This document shows, piece after piece, positions 12,020 through 18,340 of a stretch of DNA of 20,869 nt. Every line of letters starts with the position of its first letter. The stretch's first letter is position 1. Under the pieces are notes generated by a model. It did no database searches. It was not told the origin of the DNA and saw nothing but the letters and a program-made list of their open reading frames with translations. The position numbers and the translations under genes are program-made. This DNA is from a virus: positions 1-20,869 of IMG/VR virus record IMGVR_UViG_3300005600_000083. One strand, 5' to 3'.

Positions 12020-12440
12020 TCGTGCACTCTATCAAGCCTACGATGCCCCTGCCCGTGAGGCCCTTGTCAATCACCTGACAAAGAAGGGTCACGTTATTGT
12101 CAGTCAGAGTGAAGACTACTTTGCTGACGTTGTGTCACAGAAACATGGCTACACATACTTCAATGAAGCCGAGGTAAAGGTAGCATGGGATGGTGATTGG
12201 CCTACACACTGGGCAGACATTCGTATCCCTGAGAGAAAGCAAAGGCTCTTGGACAAGTATGAAGGTGTGAATGGTGTTTTAAATTTCTACGTTTTTAACC
12301 GTGACCTGTCATCTGCTTGGCGGATTAAGGACACACTCTTGAAACAAGAAAACCTCAGAGAGGCATACGGCAGAAACATTCGTCGAGGCGAAAAGTTCTT
12401 CCACATTCCTTACACTGAGGCTCAATTGATTGTATTGTGA
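11994..12440 (+). CDS. Conserved phage protein, possible PD-(D/E)XK-type nuclease (TTG start)
   Basis: A 148-residue protein beginning at TTG 11994. AAGGAG at 11981-11986 lies seven bases upstream, so the unusual start is well supported. The core is EDYFADVVSQKHG, then NEAEVKVAW, DGDWPTHWADIRIPERKQRLLDKY, a strand GVLNFYVFNRDLSSAW and a C-terminal KFFHIPYTEAQLI. The spacing of an Asp (D44) and ExK (E60, K62), followed by beta strands, is compatible with a restriction-endonuclease fold, but I cannot confirm it. I recall similar phage proteins annotated as hypothetical. It overlaps the glutaredoxin and phoH genes, in a DNA-metabolism setting. Confidence 0.75.
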   Translation: MKPVRKSFNRALYQAYDAPAREALVNHLTKKGHVIVSQSEDYFADVVSQKHGYTYFNEAEVKVAWDGDWPTHWADIRIPERKQRLLDKYEGVNGVLNFYVFNRDLSSAWRIKDTLLKQENLREAYGRNIRRGEKFFHIPYTEAQLIVL

Positions 12441-13144
12441 TGGATGATTTCCCAGACAAGCCCCGTCGGACACGACGTAAGACTAACTACAAAGGTGCAG
12501 ACAAGAAGCCCACGTCAGGCTTAACACCACGAACAGCAAACCAAAAGGCTTTGATTGATGCTCTTAAAGAAAATTCTCAGGTATTTATCCTCGGGCCTGC
12601 GGGTACTGGCAAAACGTACGTTACTGCTACTTATGCTGCCGACCTCTACACGACGAAAGAAATTGATAAAATCGTCATCACAAGACCTCACGTTGCCGTA
12701 GGTAAAGACATTGGCTACCTGCCAGGAACCTTAGAAGAAAAGACTTACCCTTGGGCACTACCTGTTCTTGATGTTCTACAGAAGCACTTGGGTAAGGGTG
12801 CAGTAGAAACAGGGATCAAGAACGGTAACATTGAGATGGCACCTCTGGCCCTTATGCGAGGCCGTAGCTTTGACAACTCATTCATCATCGTTGACGAAAC
12901 TCAGAACATCACCACCCACGAATTGAAGATGCTCTTGACAAGGGTTGGTGAAGGATCTACCATCGTTCTGAATGGTGATATCCAACAGTCAGACCTGAAA
13001 GAAGCAGATGGTTTGTCAAAGGTTATTCACCTCGCAAAGAAACACATGCTGCCTGTCCCCATCATTGAGTTTGGCTTAGAAGATATTGTTCGTTCTGATA
13101 TCTGCGCACAGTGGGTCAAGGTTTTCTATAAGGAGAAGATATGA
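12440..13144 (+). CDS. phoH: PhoH-like P-loop ATPase
   Basis: A 234-residue PhoH-family ATPase. Walker A is GPAGTGKT (52-59), Walker B FIIVDETQN (148-156) and the sensor region is VLNGDIQQSD (177-185). TRPHVAVGKDIGYLPG (81-96) is a further family block. A basic N-terminal tail of about 28 residues (KPRRTRRKTNYKG) may contact RNA or DNA. PhoH proteins are widespread in marine phages. They were linked to phosphate starvation, and more recent work suggests RNA helicase or RNase-associated activity; the phage role is not settled. GTG 12437 is an alternative start one codon upstream. The TGA overlaps the next ATG. Confidence 0.93.
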   Translation: MDDFPDKPRRTRRKTNYKGADKKPTSGLTPRTANQKALIDALKENSQVFILGPAGTGKTYVTATYAADLYTTKEIDKIVITRPHVAVGKDIGYLPGTLEEKTYPWALPVLDVLQKHLGKGAVETGIKNGNIEMAPLALMRGRSFDNSFIIVDETQNITTHELKMLLTRVGEGSTIVLNGDIQQSDLKEADGLSKVIHLAKKHMLPVPIIEFGLEDIVRSDICAQWVKVFYKEKI

Positions 13145-13359
13145 AATACTCTACCGAATACCAAGTTGGTGGTGACCATTACACCAGTCAAGAGATTCAA
13201 CCCATTGACTACATCCTAGCTAATGAGTTGGACTTTTGTGAGGGTAATATAATCAAGTATGTCACACGTTGGCGATACAAGAATGGTGTCCAAGATTTGC
13301 GTAAAGCTCGTCATTACATTGACTTCTTGATTGAACATGCAGAAGGACAAGGAGAATGA
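13141..13359 (+). CDS. DUF3310 protein (T7 gp1.7-related nucleotide kinase domain)
   Basis: A 72-residue protein that is essentially one DUF3310 domain: VGGDHYTSQEIQPIDYI, then FCEGNIIKYVTRW and KNGVQDLRKARHYIDFLIEH. The domain occurs in T7 gp1.7, which phosphorylates dGMP and dTMP, and in many short phage proteins. A similar role here would fit the dNTP-supply theme, but this protein is much shorter than gp1.7, so enzyme activity is uncertain. AAGGAGA lies directly before ATG 13141, and the gene overlaps the end of phoH by four bases. Confidence 0.9.
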   Translation: MKYSTEYQVGGDHYTSQEIQPIDYILANELDFCEGNIIKYVTRWRYKNGVQDLRKARHYIDFLIEHAEGQGE

Positions 13360-13363
13360 CAAA

Positions 13364-13549
13364 ATGTTTACTGCATTAATCTTAGCTTGTAACTCTAGCT
13401 TTACCGAGTGTCAGACCTTTATGTATCCAGCTTTGTTTAACGACGAGAAGCTATGTGTCTATGCCCTACAGGGTGGCATCATGCAGGTAGAAGGTCAGGG
13501 TTTGTTTGTCAAAGATTACGTCTGTTACCAATGGAAAGAAGAAGTCTAG
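13364..13549 (+). CDS. Small four-cysteine protein, possible secreted product
   Basis: A 61-residue protein, last gene of the + strand unit. ATG 13364 has GGAG nine bases upstream; an in-frame start at 13331 lies within the DUF3310 gene. The N-terminus is weakly signal-like (FTALILACNSSF). Four cysteines (C9, C16, C31, C54) sit in spacing suited to two disulfides, in a context of ECQTFMYPALF, KLCVYALQGG and KDYVCYQW. I recall comparable small Cys-containing phage proteins of unknown function. The cell location is uncertain because a basic N-terminal residue is missing. Confidence 0.65.
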   Translation: MFTALILACNSSFTECQTFMYPALFNDEKLCVYALQGGIMQVEGQGLFVKDYVCYQWKEEV

Positions 13550-13558
13550 CTAAAGTAA

Positions 13559-13594
13559 AAGGCCCCAAGGTTTAATACCAAGGGGCCTTATTTT
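13559..13594. terminator. Bidirectional rho-independent terminator
   Basis: AAGGCCCC (13559-13566) pairs with GGGGCCTT (13582-13589). After an AA/AA internal mismatch, GGT pairs with ACC around the loop TTAAT. ATTTTATTT follows on the + strand, and the - strand reads into a T-rich tail (TTTTACTTTA). It lies exactly between the convergent + and - strand gene clusters. Confidence 0.9.
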
Positions 13595-13739
13595 ATTTCT
13601 TCTTAGCTGTCTTAGCTGCTTTCTTGAAAGCCTTGTCTGTGGGTGCACCCTTCGATCCTGGCTTCCTCATCTTCTCCCCACTGCCTTCTGCGATACGCTT
13701 ACGCTTGGCGTGGATGTTTGCGTAAAGACCCTTGGCCAT
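13593..13739 (-). CDS. Small lysine-rich conserved phage protein
   Basis: A 48-residue protein, [20 protein letters not shown], then EKMRKPGSKGAPTDKAF and a poly-Lys end (KKAAKTAKKK). I recall the [16 protein letters not shown] pattern in many tailed phages, always as a hypothetical protein. It is extremely basic and probably binds DNA, RNA or acidic virion surfaces. AGAGG upstream and a one-base overlap (TAATG) with the preceding gene support the start. It is the last gene of the late unit and its stop codon abuts the terminator. Confidence 0.8.
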   Translation of the reverse strand: MAKGLYANIHAKRKRIAEGSGEKMRKPGSKGAPTDKAFKKAAKTAKKK

Positions 13740-13882
13740 TACTTCTTCCTCTTCTTATGTTTAGCCTTACGTGCTACGTCTAGTGCAATAGCTACAGCTT
13801 GCTTCTGAGGTTTGCCAGCCTTCATCTCAGTCTTGATGTTCTGGCTTACGGTCTTCTTACTATAACCCTTTTTCAACGGCAT
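13739..13882 (-). CDS. Small lysine-rich conserved phage protein
   Basis: A 47-residue basic protein, [20 protein letters not shown], then [20 protein letters not shown] and a basic tail KHKKRKK. The [11 protein letters not shown] motif recurs in short phage proteins I have seen, function unknown. The ribosome site GAGGTG is six bases before ATG 13882. With its two basic neighbours it forms a cassette at the end of the late operon. Confidence 0.8.
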   Translation of the reverse strand: MPLKKGYSKKTVSQNIKTEMKAGKPQKQAVAIALDVARKAKHKKRKK

Positions 13883-13892
13883 GTCTAGCACC

Positions 13893-14159
13893 TCACCACT
13901 TCACCTTGTCAGCCCAGTAGGCTGCACTCATCTTGCCCTTCTTGATGTTCTCTGCATGACGAGCCTTAAATGCTTTCTGCCGTGCAGTAGGCTTCTTATC
14001 GCCTGTGACACCCTGTTGGCCAAACCGAATTGTCTTGATCTTGTCACCCTCTTTGGCAACAACCACATGAGATTTAGTCGGATGATTCGGTGTTCGTTTT
14101 GGTTTGTTGAAACCCTCAACACCAGCACGTTCTAGCCTTGGATCTTTCTTACTGGCCAC
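13893..14159 (-). CDS. Basic conserved phage protein (GTG start)
   Basis: An 88-residue protein. I chose GTG at 14159 because GGAGG lies six bases before it and the product then starts [20 protein letters not shown]. The in-frame ATG at 14165 would place the ribosome site against the start codon. Conserved-looking blocks are [29 protein letters not shown], and [11 protein letters not shown]-like [19 protein letters not shown] at the C-terminus. I recall this family as common in phages, without a proven role; the pattern [11 protein letters not shown] suggests a small beta domain. It overlaps the preceding membrane-protein gene by eleven bases. Confidence 0.85.
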   Translation of the reverse strand: MASKKDPRLERAGVEGFNKPKRTPNHPTKSHVVVAKEGDKIKTIRFGQQGVTGDKKPTARQKAFKARHAENIKKGKMSAAYWADKVKW

Positions 14160-14412
14160 GACCATCCTCCATCATTTCTCGGATAGCTTTAATGTTCTCG
14201 TCGATACGTGCATTAAGGATTGACAACTCTTTTGTTGTTTCTTCCAGCTTCTCTAAACGTATTTCATGACGAGCTATGTCTTTCATGTTTGTATCAACAT
14301 TGCTATTTAGTGAGGATACATACCACACAAGAGCAAATGTTTGACAAACAATAGCAAAGATCAAAGTCAAAGGTACAGATTTAGACAGGTGCCACGATTC
14401 GTTCTTATCCAC
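14149..14412 (-). CDS. Membrane-anchored coiled-coil protein, lysis-cassette candidate (GTG start)
   Basis: An 87-residue protein starting at GTG 14412, overlapping the spanin candidate by eight bases. Residues 1-12 are polar (MDKNESWHLSKS). Residues 13-34 form one membrane helix (VPLTLIFAIVCQTFALVWYV). Residues 38-82 are a heptad-like helix (IARHEIRLEKLEETTKEL). One anchor plus coiled coil suits a holin or an inner-membrane spanin. Because the neighbouring gene already looks like a unimolecular spanin, a holin or holin-associated role is the better guess. Evidence for lysis is the position after the GH19 gene; there is no diagnostic motif. Confidence 0.75.
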   Translation of the reverse strand: MDKNESWHLSKSVPLTLIFAIVCQTFALVWYVSSLNSNVDTNMKDIARHEIRLEKLEETTKELSILNARIDENIKAIREMMEDGRGQ

Positions 14413-14755
14413 GGTAACGCCCCAGTGTTATTGTTTTTAGGAAACCCCTCCAGATTTCAGCAGGGGAAGGAAGCATCCACCCAAGAACCAGCAAAACGAT
14501 TACCCACATCGGAATGTCTTGGTTGAGGATTTTAACAGACTCTACATTACCAGAAGGAGAGACTTGTGAGTTGTCTATGTTTACGTTCTCACCACTAACA
14601 TCAGCACTATTGTCAATTACGGATTGGTTGTTTTCTTTACCTGCTTGAACATTGGCAGCTACGTTAGGGCCACCCCCACCACCAAGCAGTGACAAAGGGT
14701 TGAGGCAACCACTCAGGATAAAGATTAATGGTAGTGTTAAAGCTAACCGTTTCAT
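14405..14755 (-). CDS. Candidate unimolecular spanin (lipoprotein with C-terminal membrane helix)
   Basis: A 116-residue protein. Residues 1-17 form a lipoprotein signal ending in the lipobox L14-S15-G16-C17 (MKRLALTLPLIFILSGC). A Gly-rich stretch and a GGGPNVAANVQAGKENNQ block follow, then a polar Asn/Ser/Val linker, and a membrane helix at about 82-96 (PMWVIVLLVLGWMLP). The C-terminus is short and basic (LGRYRG). A lipid-anchored N-terminus in the outer membrane and a helix in the inner membrane is the architecture of u-spanins such as T1 gp11, which fuse the two membranes at lysis. The ATG overlaps the stop codon of the GH19 gene. Family assignment is inferred from topology. Confidence 0.7.
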   Translation of the reverse strand: MKRLALTLPLIFILSGCLNPLSLLGGGGGPNVAANVQAGKENNQSVIDNSADVSGENVNIDNSQVSPSGNVESVKILNQDIPMWVIVLLVLGWMLPSPAEIWRGFLKTITLGRYRG

Positions 14756-16323
14756 TTCGCCACGAAGAACTCTTTGCCATGCACGATGGACTGGCCTGCC
14801 TTGACACCTTGCGCAGCAATAGCCTCTTGGATTTTCTGGGTATACAAGCCTGTGTCACCAGTCCCACCAGTCTGACCGATAGGCTGGATAGCCATTGGGA
14901 TACGAGTTGACTTAGCGTAAAGTTCCTTGACCATCTCACGAGTAGGAAGAATTGAACCACGTTCAGCAGCCAAGGCTACAGCTTCATTCTTGTTGACAGA
15001 GATGTAGTTTCCGTTCTCATCTTTGGCGTAGTCAGGTGATGCATACACAGTCTGACCGTTCATATCACCAACAGGAACGTAGCCTTCTTTCTGTTCTGTG
15101 GTATACTCACGGAAAAGCTGGCTGTAGTCCTTGTAGTCTGCGCTATGGGCCATGCCTGAGCCATCGAAGGACTGCCACACTGTGTCTTGGTCTTTGACAC
15201 CACCAATCATGCCTAGAACATTAGGGTCGGCAGTCGGTGTGGCTGTGCTTTGGTTTTGCATTAGATCGTCTGGTCTTGCTTGTGGCCTTACAGATTCAGC
15301 TAAACTGCTGTACAAGTTGAAATACTTTTTGCGATCTTCTAGGCCATTATATCCGCCGTTGATGATCTTAGTGATACGCCGTGTATCGCTAAAGTCTTGT
15401 ACACGAGGCCTTACATTCTTTTTCCAGAACCACAGACTTACATCTGCTGCAAGGTTCTTGTCAGTAGCTACCTTTGTAGGATCAGCTAGAAGATCTACCC
15501 CAAGCTCTTTGCCTGCGGCTTCGTAGTTTGCCCGACCTGTAAGCTGAATAAAACCACGACCCTTAAAACGTTTGCCATCACCTTCTTGGGTATTACCCAA
15601 GTCTTTACGGTTCTCATAGGCAGCACCCGACGCATATTCTTCTGCAGTCTTAAAGCTGGCTGATTCATGGGCAAGCTGTGCCATATAAGCGTTAAGCTCA
15701 TCACCTTCCAGTCCATTAGCTACAGCATGGTTGTAGGCAAAGGCTAGGTTTTCCTTCTGCACATCATTCAAAGGACGATCACTTGAGTCACGTAAGAATG
15801 TTTTTGGAATGCCAGTAAGGTCTGCTGTTACTACCATTCTTTCAGGTTGAGTTGGGTCTACTTGGTCAGACGGGGTTTGCATTTCGGGAAGATTTGGCAT
15901 CGTAGGAGCAGCACCAGAGGCAGCAGGAGCTTGAGGTGCTTGGTCTAGTATACCAAAGTTAAGTGCACTAGGTGCCGTTGTCATGGCCTGTGGGGCCTCA
16001 ATAGGCTGGACAGGCTCTGGTCTTGCTTGTGGACGGACAGACTCAGCAGGTGCTTCCGGTCTTGGCTGTGGGCGTAATGACGTTTCTGGTGCAGACGTAG
16101 CAGGTCTTGCTCCGAATGGTGTAGTCCGAGACTGAGTGATGCCTAGTGATTCACGAATAGCACCGATAGTAGCTGCATCCTGACGAGCCAGGGCTTCCAT
16201 GATGTCAGCAAAACTCTGACGTTCTTGTTCTACTACAGGTTGGTCCTGTTGTGGTTGTTGTTCCTGAACGGGTTGCCCATTTCGAATGACAACTTTGGAA
16301 CGATCACCGAACATGCCTGCCAT
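14752..16323 (-). CDS. Proline-rich virion or lysis protein with GH19 lysozyme domain
   Basis: A 523-residue protein. I chose ATG 16323 (MAGMFGDRSK), with AGAAGG nine bases upstream; the longer frame to 16431 lies inside the preceding gene. Residues about 17-165 are low-complexity and rich in Pro, Gln and Ala. Residues about 172-343 are a GH19 chitinase-like muramidase, with AQLAHESASFKTAEEY (catalytic Glu at 220, second at 228 or 229) and the signature GDGKRFKGRGFIQLTGRANY. The remaining 180 residues have no recognised domain. AESVRPQARP occurs on both sides of the domain. It may be the endolysin or a virion-bound enzyme opening peptidoglycan at entry; the length and the neighbouring ejection proteins favour the latter, the spanin neighbour the former. 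Confidence 0.88.
   Translation of the reverse strand: MAGMFGDRSKVVIRNGQPVQEQQPQQDQPVVEQERQSFADIMEALARQDAATIGAIRESLGITQSRTTPFGARPATSAPETSLRPQPRPEAPAESVRPQARPEPVQPIEAPQAMTTAPSALNFGILDQAPQAPAASGAAPTMPNLPEMQTPSDQVDPTQPERMVVTADLTGIPKTFLRDSSDRPLNDVQKENLAFAYNHAVANGLEGDELNAYMAQLAHESASFKTAEEYASGAAYENRKDLGNTQEGDGKRFKGRGFIQLTGRANYEAAGKELGVDLLADPTKVATDKNLAADVSLWFWKKNVRPRVQDFSDTRRITKIINGGYNGLEDRKKYFNLYSSLAESVRPQARPDDLMQNQSTATPTADPNVLGMIGGVKDQDTVWQSFDGSGMAHSADYKDYSQLFREYTTEQKEGYVPVGDMNGQTVYASPDYAKDENGNYISVNKNEAVALAAERGSILPTREMVKELYAKSTRIPMAIQPIGQTGGTGDTGLYTQKIQEAIAAQGVKAGQSIVHGKEFFVAK
15271..15300. repeat. 30-bp direct repeat, copy downstream of the GH19 domain
   Basis: This segment matches 16018-16047 at 26 of 30 positions, starting with TGGTCTTGCTTGTGG on the + strand. 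Both encode AESVRPQARP. This copy lies at the C-terminal edge of the GH19 domain. Confidence 0.8.
16018..16047. repeat. 30-bp direct repeat, copy upstream of the GH19 domain
   Basis: Second copy of the repeat at 15271-15300, encoding AESVRPQARP in the proline-rich region. A weaker third version, encoding TSLRPQPRP, lies just upstream in the gene near 16060-16090. Confidence 0.8.
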
Positions 16324-16324
16324 A

Positions 16325-18331
16325 TCACCGGACCTTCTGTTCAATATCACCATCACGGTTGATGAAATACTCACCAACATCGAGAGAAGCAAAAAGCTTT
16401 TCATCAACGTCTGTTTCATCTGACCACACAATCTGCCACGGGTTCTTCAGAGTTCCAATCTCTGGAGTCTGCGTAGGTTGTTGAGTTTCTTGGATCATCA
16501 TCTGGTCAAACTTAGTGGTATCTGCACCAAGACGACGCAGATTGTCCGAGTAGAATTTCAAGCCTTGTGTCTGACGTTGGATCTGGCTGTATTGTTGGTA
16601 GGCTAAGTTAAGCTTCAAGCCTGCAGCTTCTACCTGACCACGATCAAAGGCAGACATACGGCGACCACGATCAGCAATCATTGCAGTAACATCACCACCA
16701 TAGTGCTTCGAGGCAAAGATACGAACGGTAGCCTTTTCTTTGTCATCAAGAGCAAAGACACTGCCTTGGTTTGCATCAAGGTCAAACTCTACCTTACCAA
16801 TACCAGCAATCTTGAAGGCACTATCAGCAAGGGTACCACTCATAGCTGTTACTTCAATGTTTGCCTGAGCACGTAGAGCATCAGCCATACGAGCCTTAGC
16901 TAAGCTGACACCATTCGGATCGAACTTCTCGGCCTCTTTCAGTTTGACAAAGACTTCATCGGTGAACAGATTACCAAGCTTACCTTTACCAACAAGAACA
17001 TTGGACGTTGCAATGGCTACGGTGCTTTGACCAATACCAGCAAGGAAGTTGTCACGTTGCTCAGGCTTAACCATGTCCTCAGGTTTGACAAGGTTTGCTC
17101 GTGTGTTGCCAAAGTTAATAACATCACGACGTTTCACATCACCAAACTGCAGACCCTTTTCGATCTCATTAGTATCGTGAAGACTATCCCTTTGGATAGC
17201 TACATCAGCAGGAGGAAGCTTGGTGACAGAGATGGTTCCATCAGGTGCCGTAGTGCTTTCGGCCTGTGTGACAGCCTCTTCGAATACACTAAAGTCTAGC
17301 TCAGTGTATACGGTTTCTTCTGCGGTAAGGCCTTCCAGAGATTTCTGAACGGTTGAGTATTGGCTGGCAATATAAGCAGACCAGTCAGCTTTAGGATCAA
17401 GCAAAGCTTTAGCCAGAAGAGGATCTGTCTTTGCCATCTCTTTGGCTTGTTTCTGCAGTGCACCCCAGATCGGTTCCATAATCTCAAGGTTAGTCCGGTT
17501 CATCATGTCTTGGTCGTAGTTCTCTACGGTAGTCAGAAGCTGATCCAAGGTGTCGATCTGCGATTGGACACCCTGCCATTGTTCTGCTGTCACATACGAA
17601 GGCTTAGTGTAAGTAGCCTTAATGCGTGTCAGTTCAGAACGAAGACGAACAAGGGACTCAGGAGAAATGTTACCACCCTGCTGTTCAACTGCAAGGCCAG
17701 CAAAAGCAAGCTGACGAACCTTTGTCAGAGCAGTGTTGAGTTGTGGTTTAAGATCATTCTCAAAGTCTACCTTGGCACCAGAAGCAGCAGAAGTGATTGC
17801 CACCTCGTTAGCCATCAGGGTCTGTGCCTCACCCATAGCAAGGCGAAGGACATCATCAGGGTTGTAAGGCTTACCTTCAGCTTTAAGATCACGTTCTGCC
17901 TTGAACATCAGGCCAGGGTTATCCTGCATGAACTTAACAGTAGCGTCTGCGGCTTCCTGCTGTGGGTTGTAGTTCAAGTAAGAAATATCAACACCATTCT
18001 TCAACTGGACAAGCTCACTGACAGATGCGTCAATCTTACCACCAGCATTAGTGTATGCTGTCAGTGCAGAGTTGATACCTGTACGAACCTCAAGAGGGCT
18101 TTTACCTTTCAGGTTATCAAGAGACTGTGATAACTGGCCATATAGCTGTCGGTTGATAGAACCTTCGGACTGCTTAGAGGCTCGTGCTTGGGCGTTCATG
18201 ACACCAAAGACACCACGACCAAGATCGGATAGACCTTGTGCAGCTACAGCAAGCCCAGTGGTGCTCGGCATGGTTACGGGTTGCTCGAAGGAAGAACCCT
18301 CGTCACCGATATCTACAGCAAATCCAGCCAT
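16325..18331 (-). CDS. Internal virion / DNA-ejection protein
   Basis: A 668-residue protein with ribosome site TAAGGA seven bases before ATG 18331, shared with the stop codon of the upstream gene. It is rich in Ala, Gln and Leu and mostly helical, with long amphipathic stretches such as ARASKQSEGSINRQLYGQLS and VRLRSELTRIKATY. There is no signal peptide, membrane segment or catalytic motif. The size, composition and position, between a large putative ejection protein and a lysozyme-containing protein, resemble the internal-core proteins (gp14-16) of T7-like podoviruses, which form the channel for DNA entry. I do not see clear sequence identity to T7 proteins, so the name rests on context. 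Confidence 0.7.
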   Translation of the reverse strand: MAGFAVDIGDEGSSFEQPVTMPSTTGLAVAAQGLSDLGRGVFGVMNAQARASKQSEGSINRQLYGQLSQSLDNLKGKSPLEVRTGINSALTAYTNAGGKIDASVSELVQLKNGVDISYLNYNPQQEAADATVKFMQDNPGLMFKAERDLKAEGKPYNPDDVLRLAMGEAQTLMANEVAITSAASGAKVDFENDLKPQLNTALTKVRQLAFAGLAVEQQGGNISPESLVRLRSELTRIKATYTKPSYVTAEQWQGVQSQIDTLDQLLTTVENYDQDMMNRTNLEIMEPIWGALQKQAKEMAKTDPLLAKALLDPKADWSAYIASQYSTVQKSLEGLTAEETVYTELDFSVFEEAVTQAESTTAPDGTISVTKLPPADVAIQRDSLHDTNEIEKGLQFGDVKRRDVINFGNTRANLVKPEDMVKPEQRDNFLAGIGQSTVAIATSNVLVGKGKLGNLFTDEVFVKLKEAEKFDPNGVSLAKARMADALRAQANIEVTAMSGTLADSAFKIAGIGKVEFDLDANQGSVFALDDKEKATVRIFASKHYGGDVTAMIADRGRRMSAFDRGQVEAAGLKLNLAYQQYSQIQRQTQGLKFYSDNLRRLGADTTKFDQMMIQETQQPTQTPEIGTLKNPWQIVWSDETDVDEKLFASLDVGEYFINRDGDIEQKVR

Positions 18332-18340
18332 ATCTATTCC

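Noticed and set aside
16324-16431. 36-codon N-terminal extension of the GH19 protein with a hydrophobic, signal-like start
   Set aside because: It reads KSFLLLSMLVSISS, which looks like a signal peptide. However, it lies entirely within the 3' end of the 668-aa gene in another frame, and ATG 16323 sits right after that gene's stop with a usable ribosome site.
17360-18130. 256-codon + strand ORF
   Set aside because: It is antisense to the 668-aa ejection protein, has no ribosome site, and its translation is Cys/Ser/Leu-rich without domain pattern. The - strand frame is continuous with the surrounding operon.
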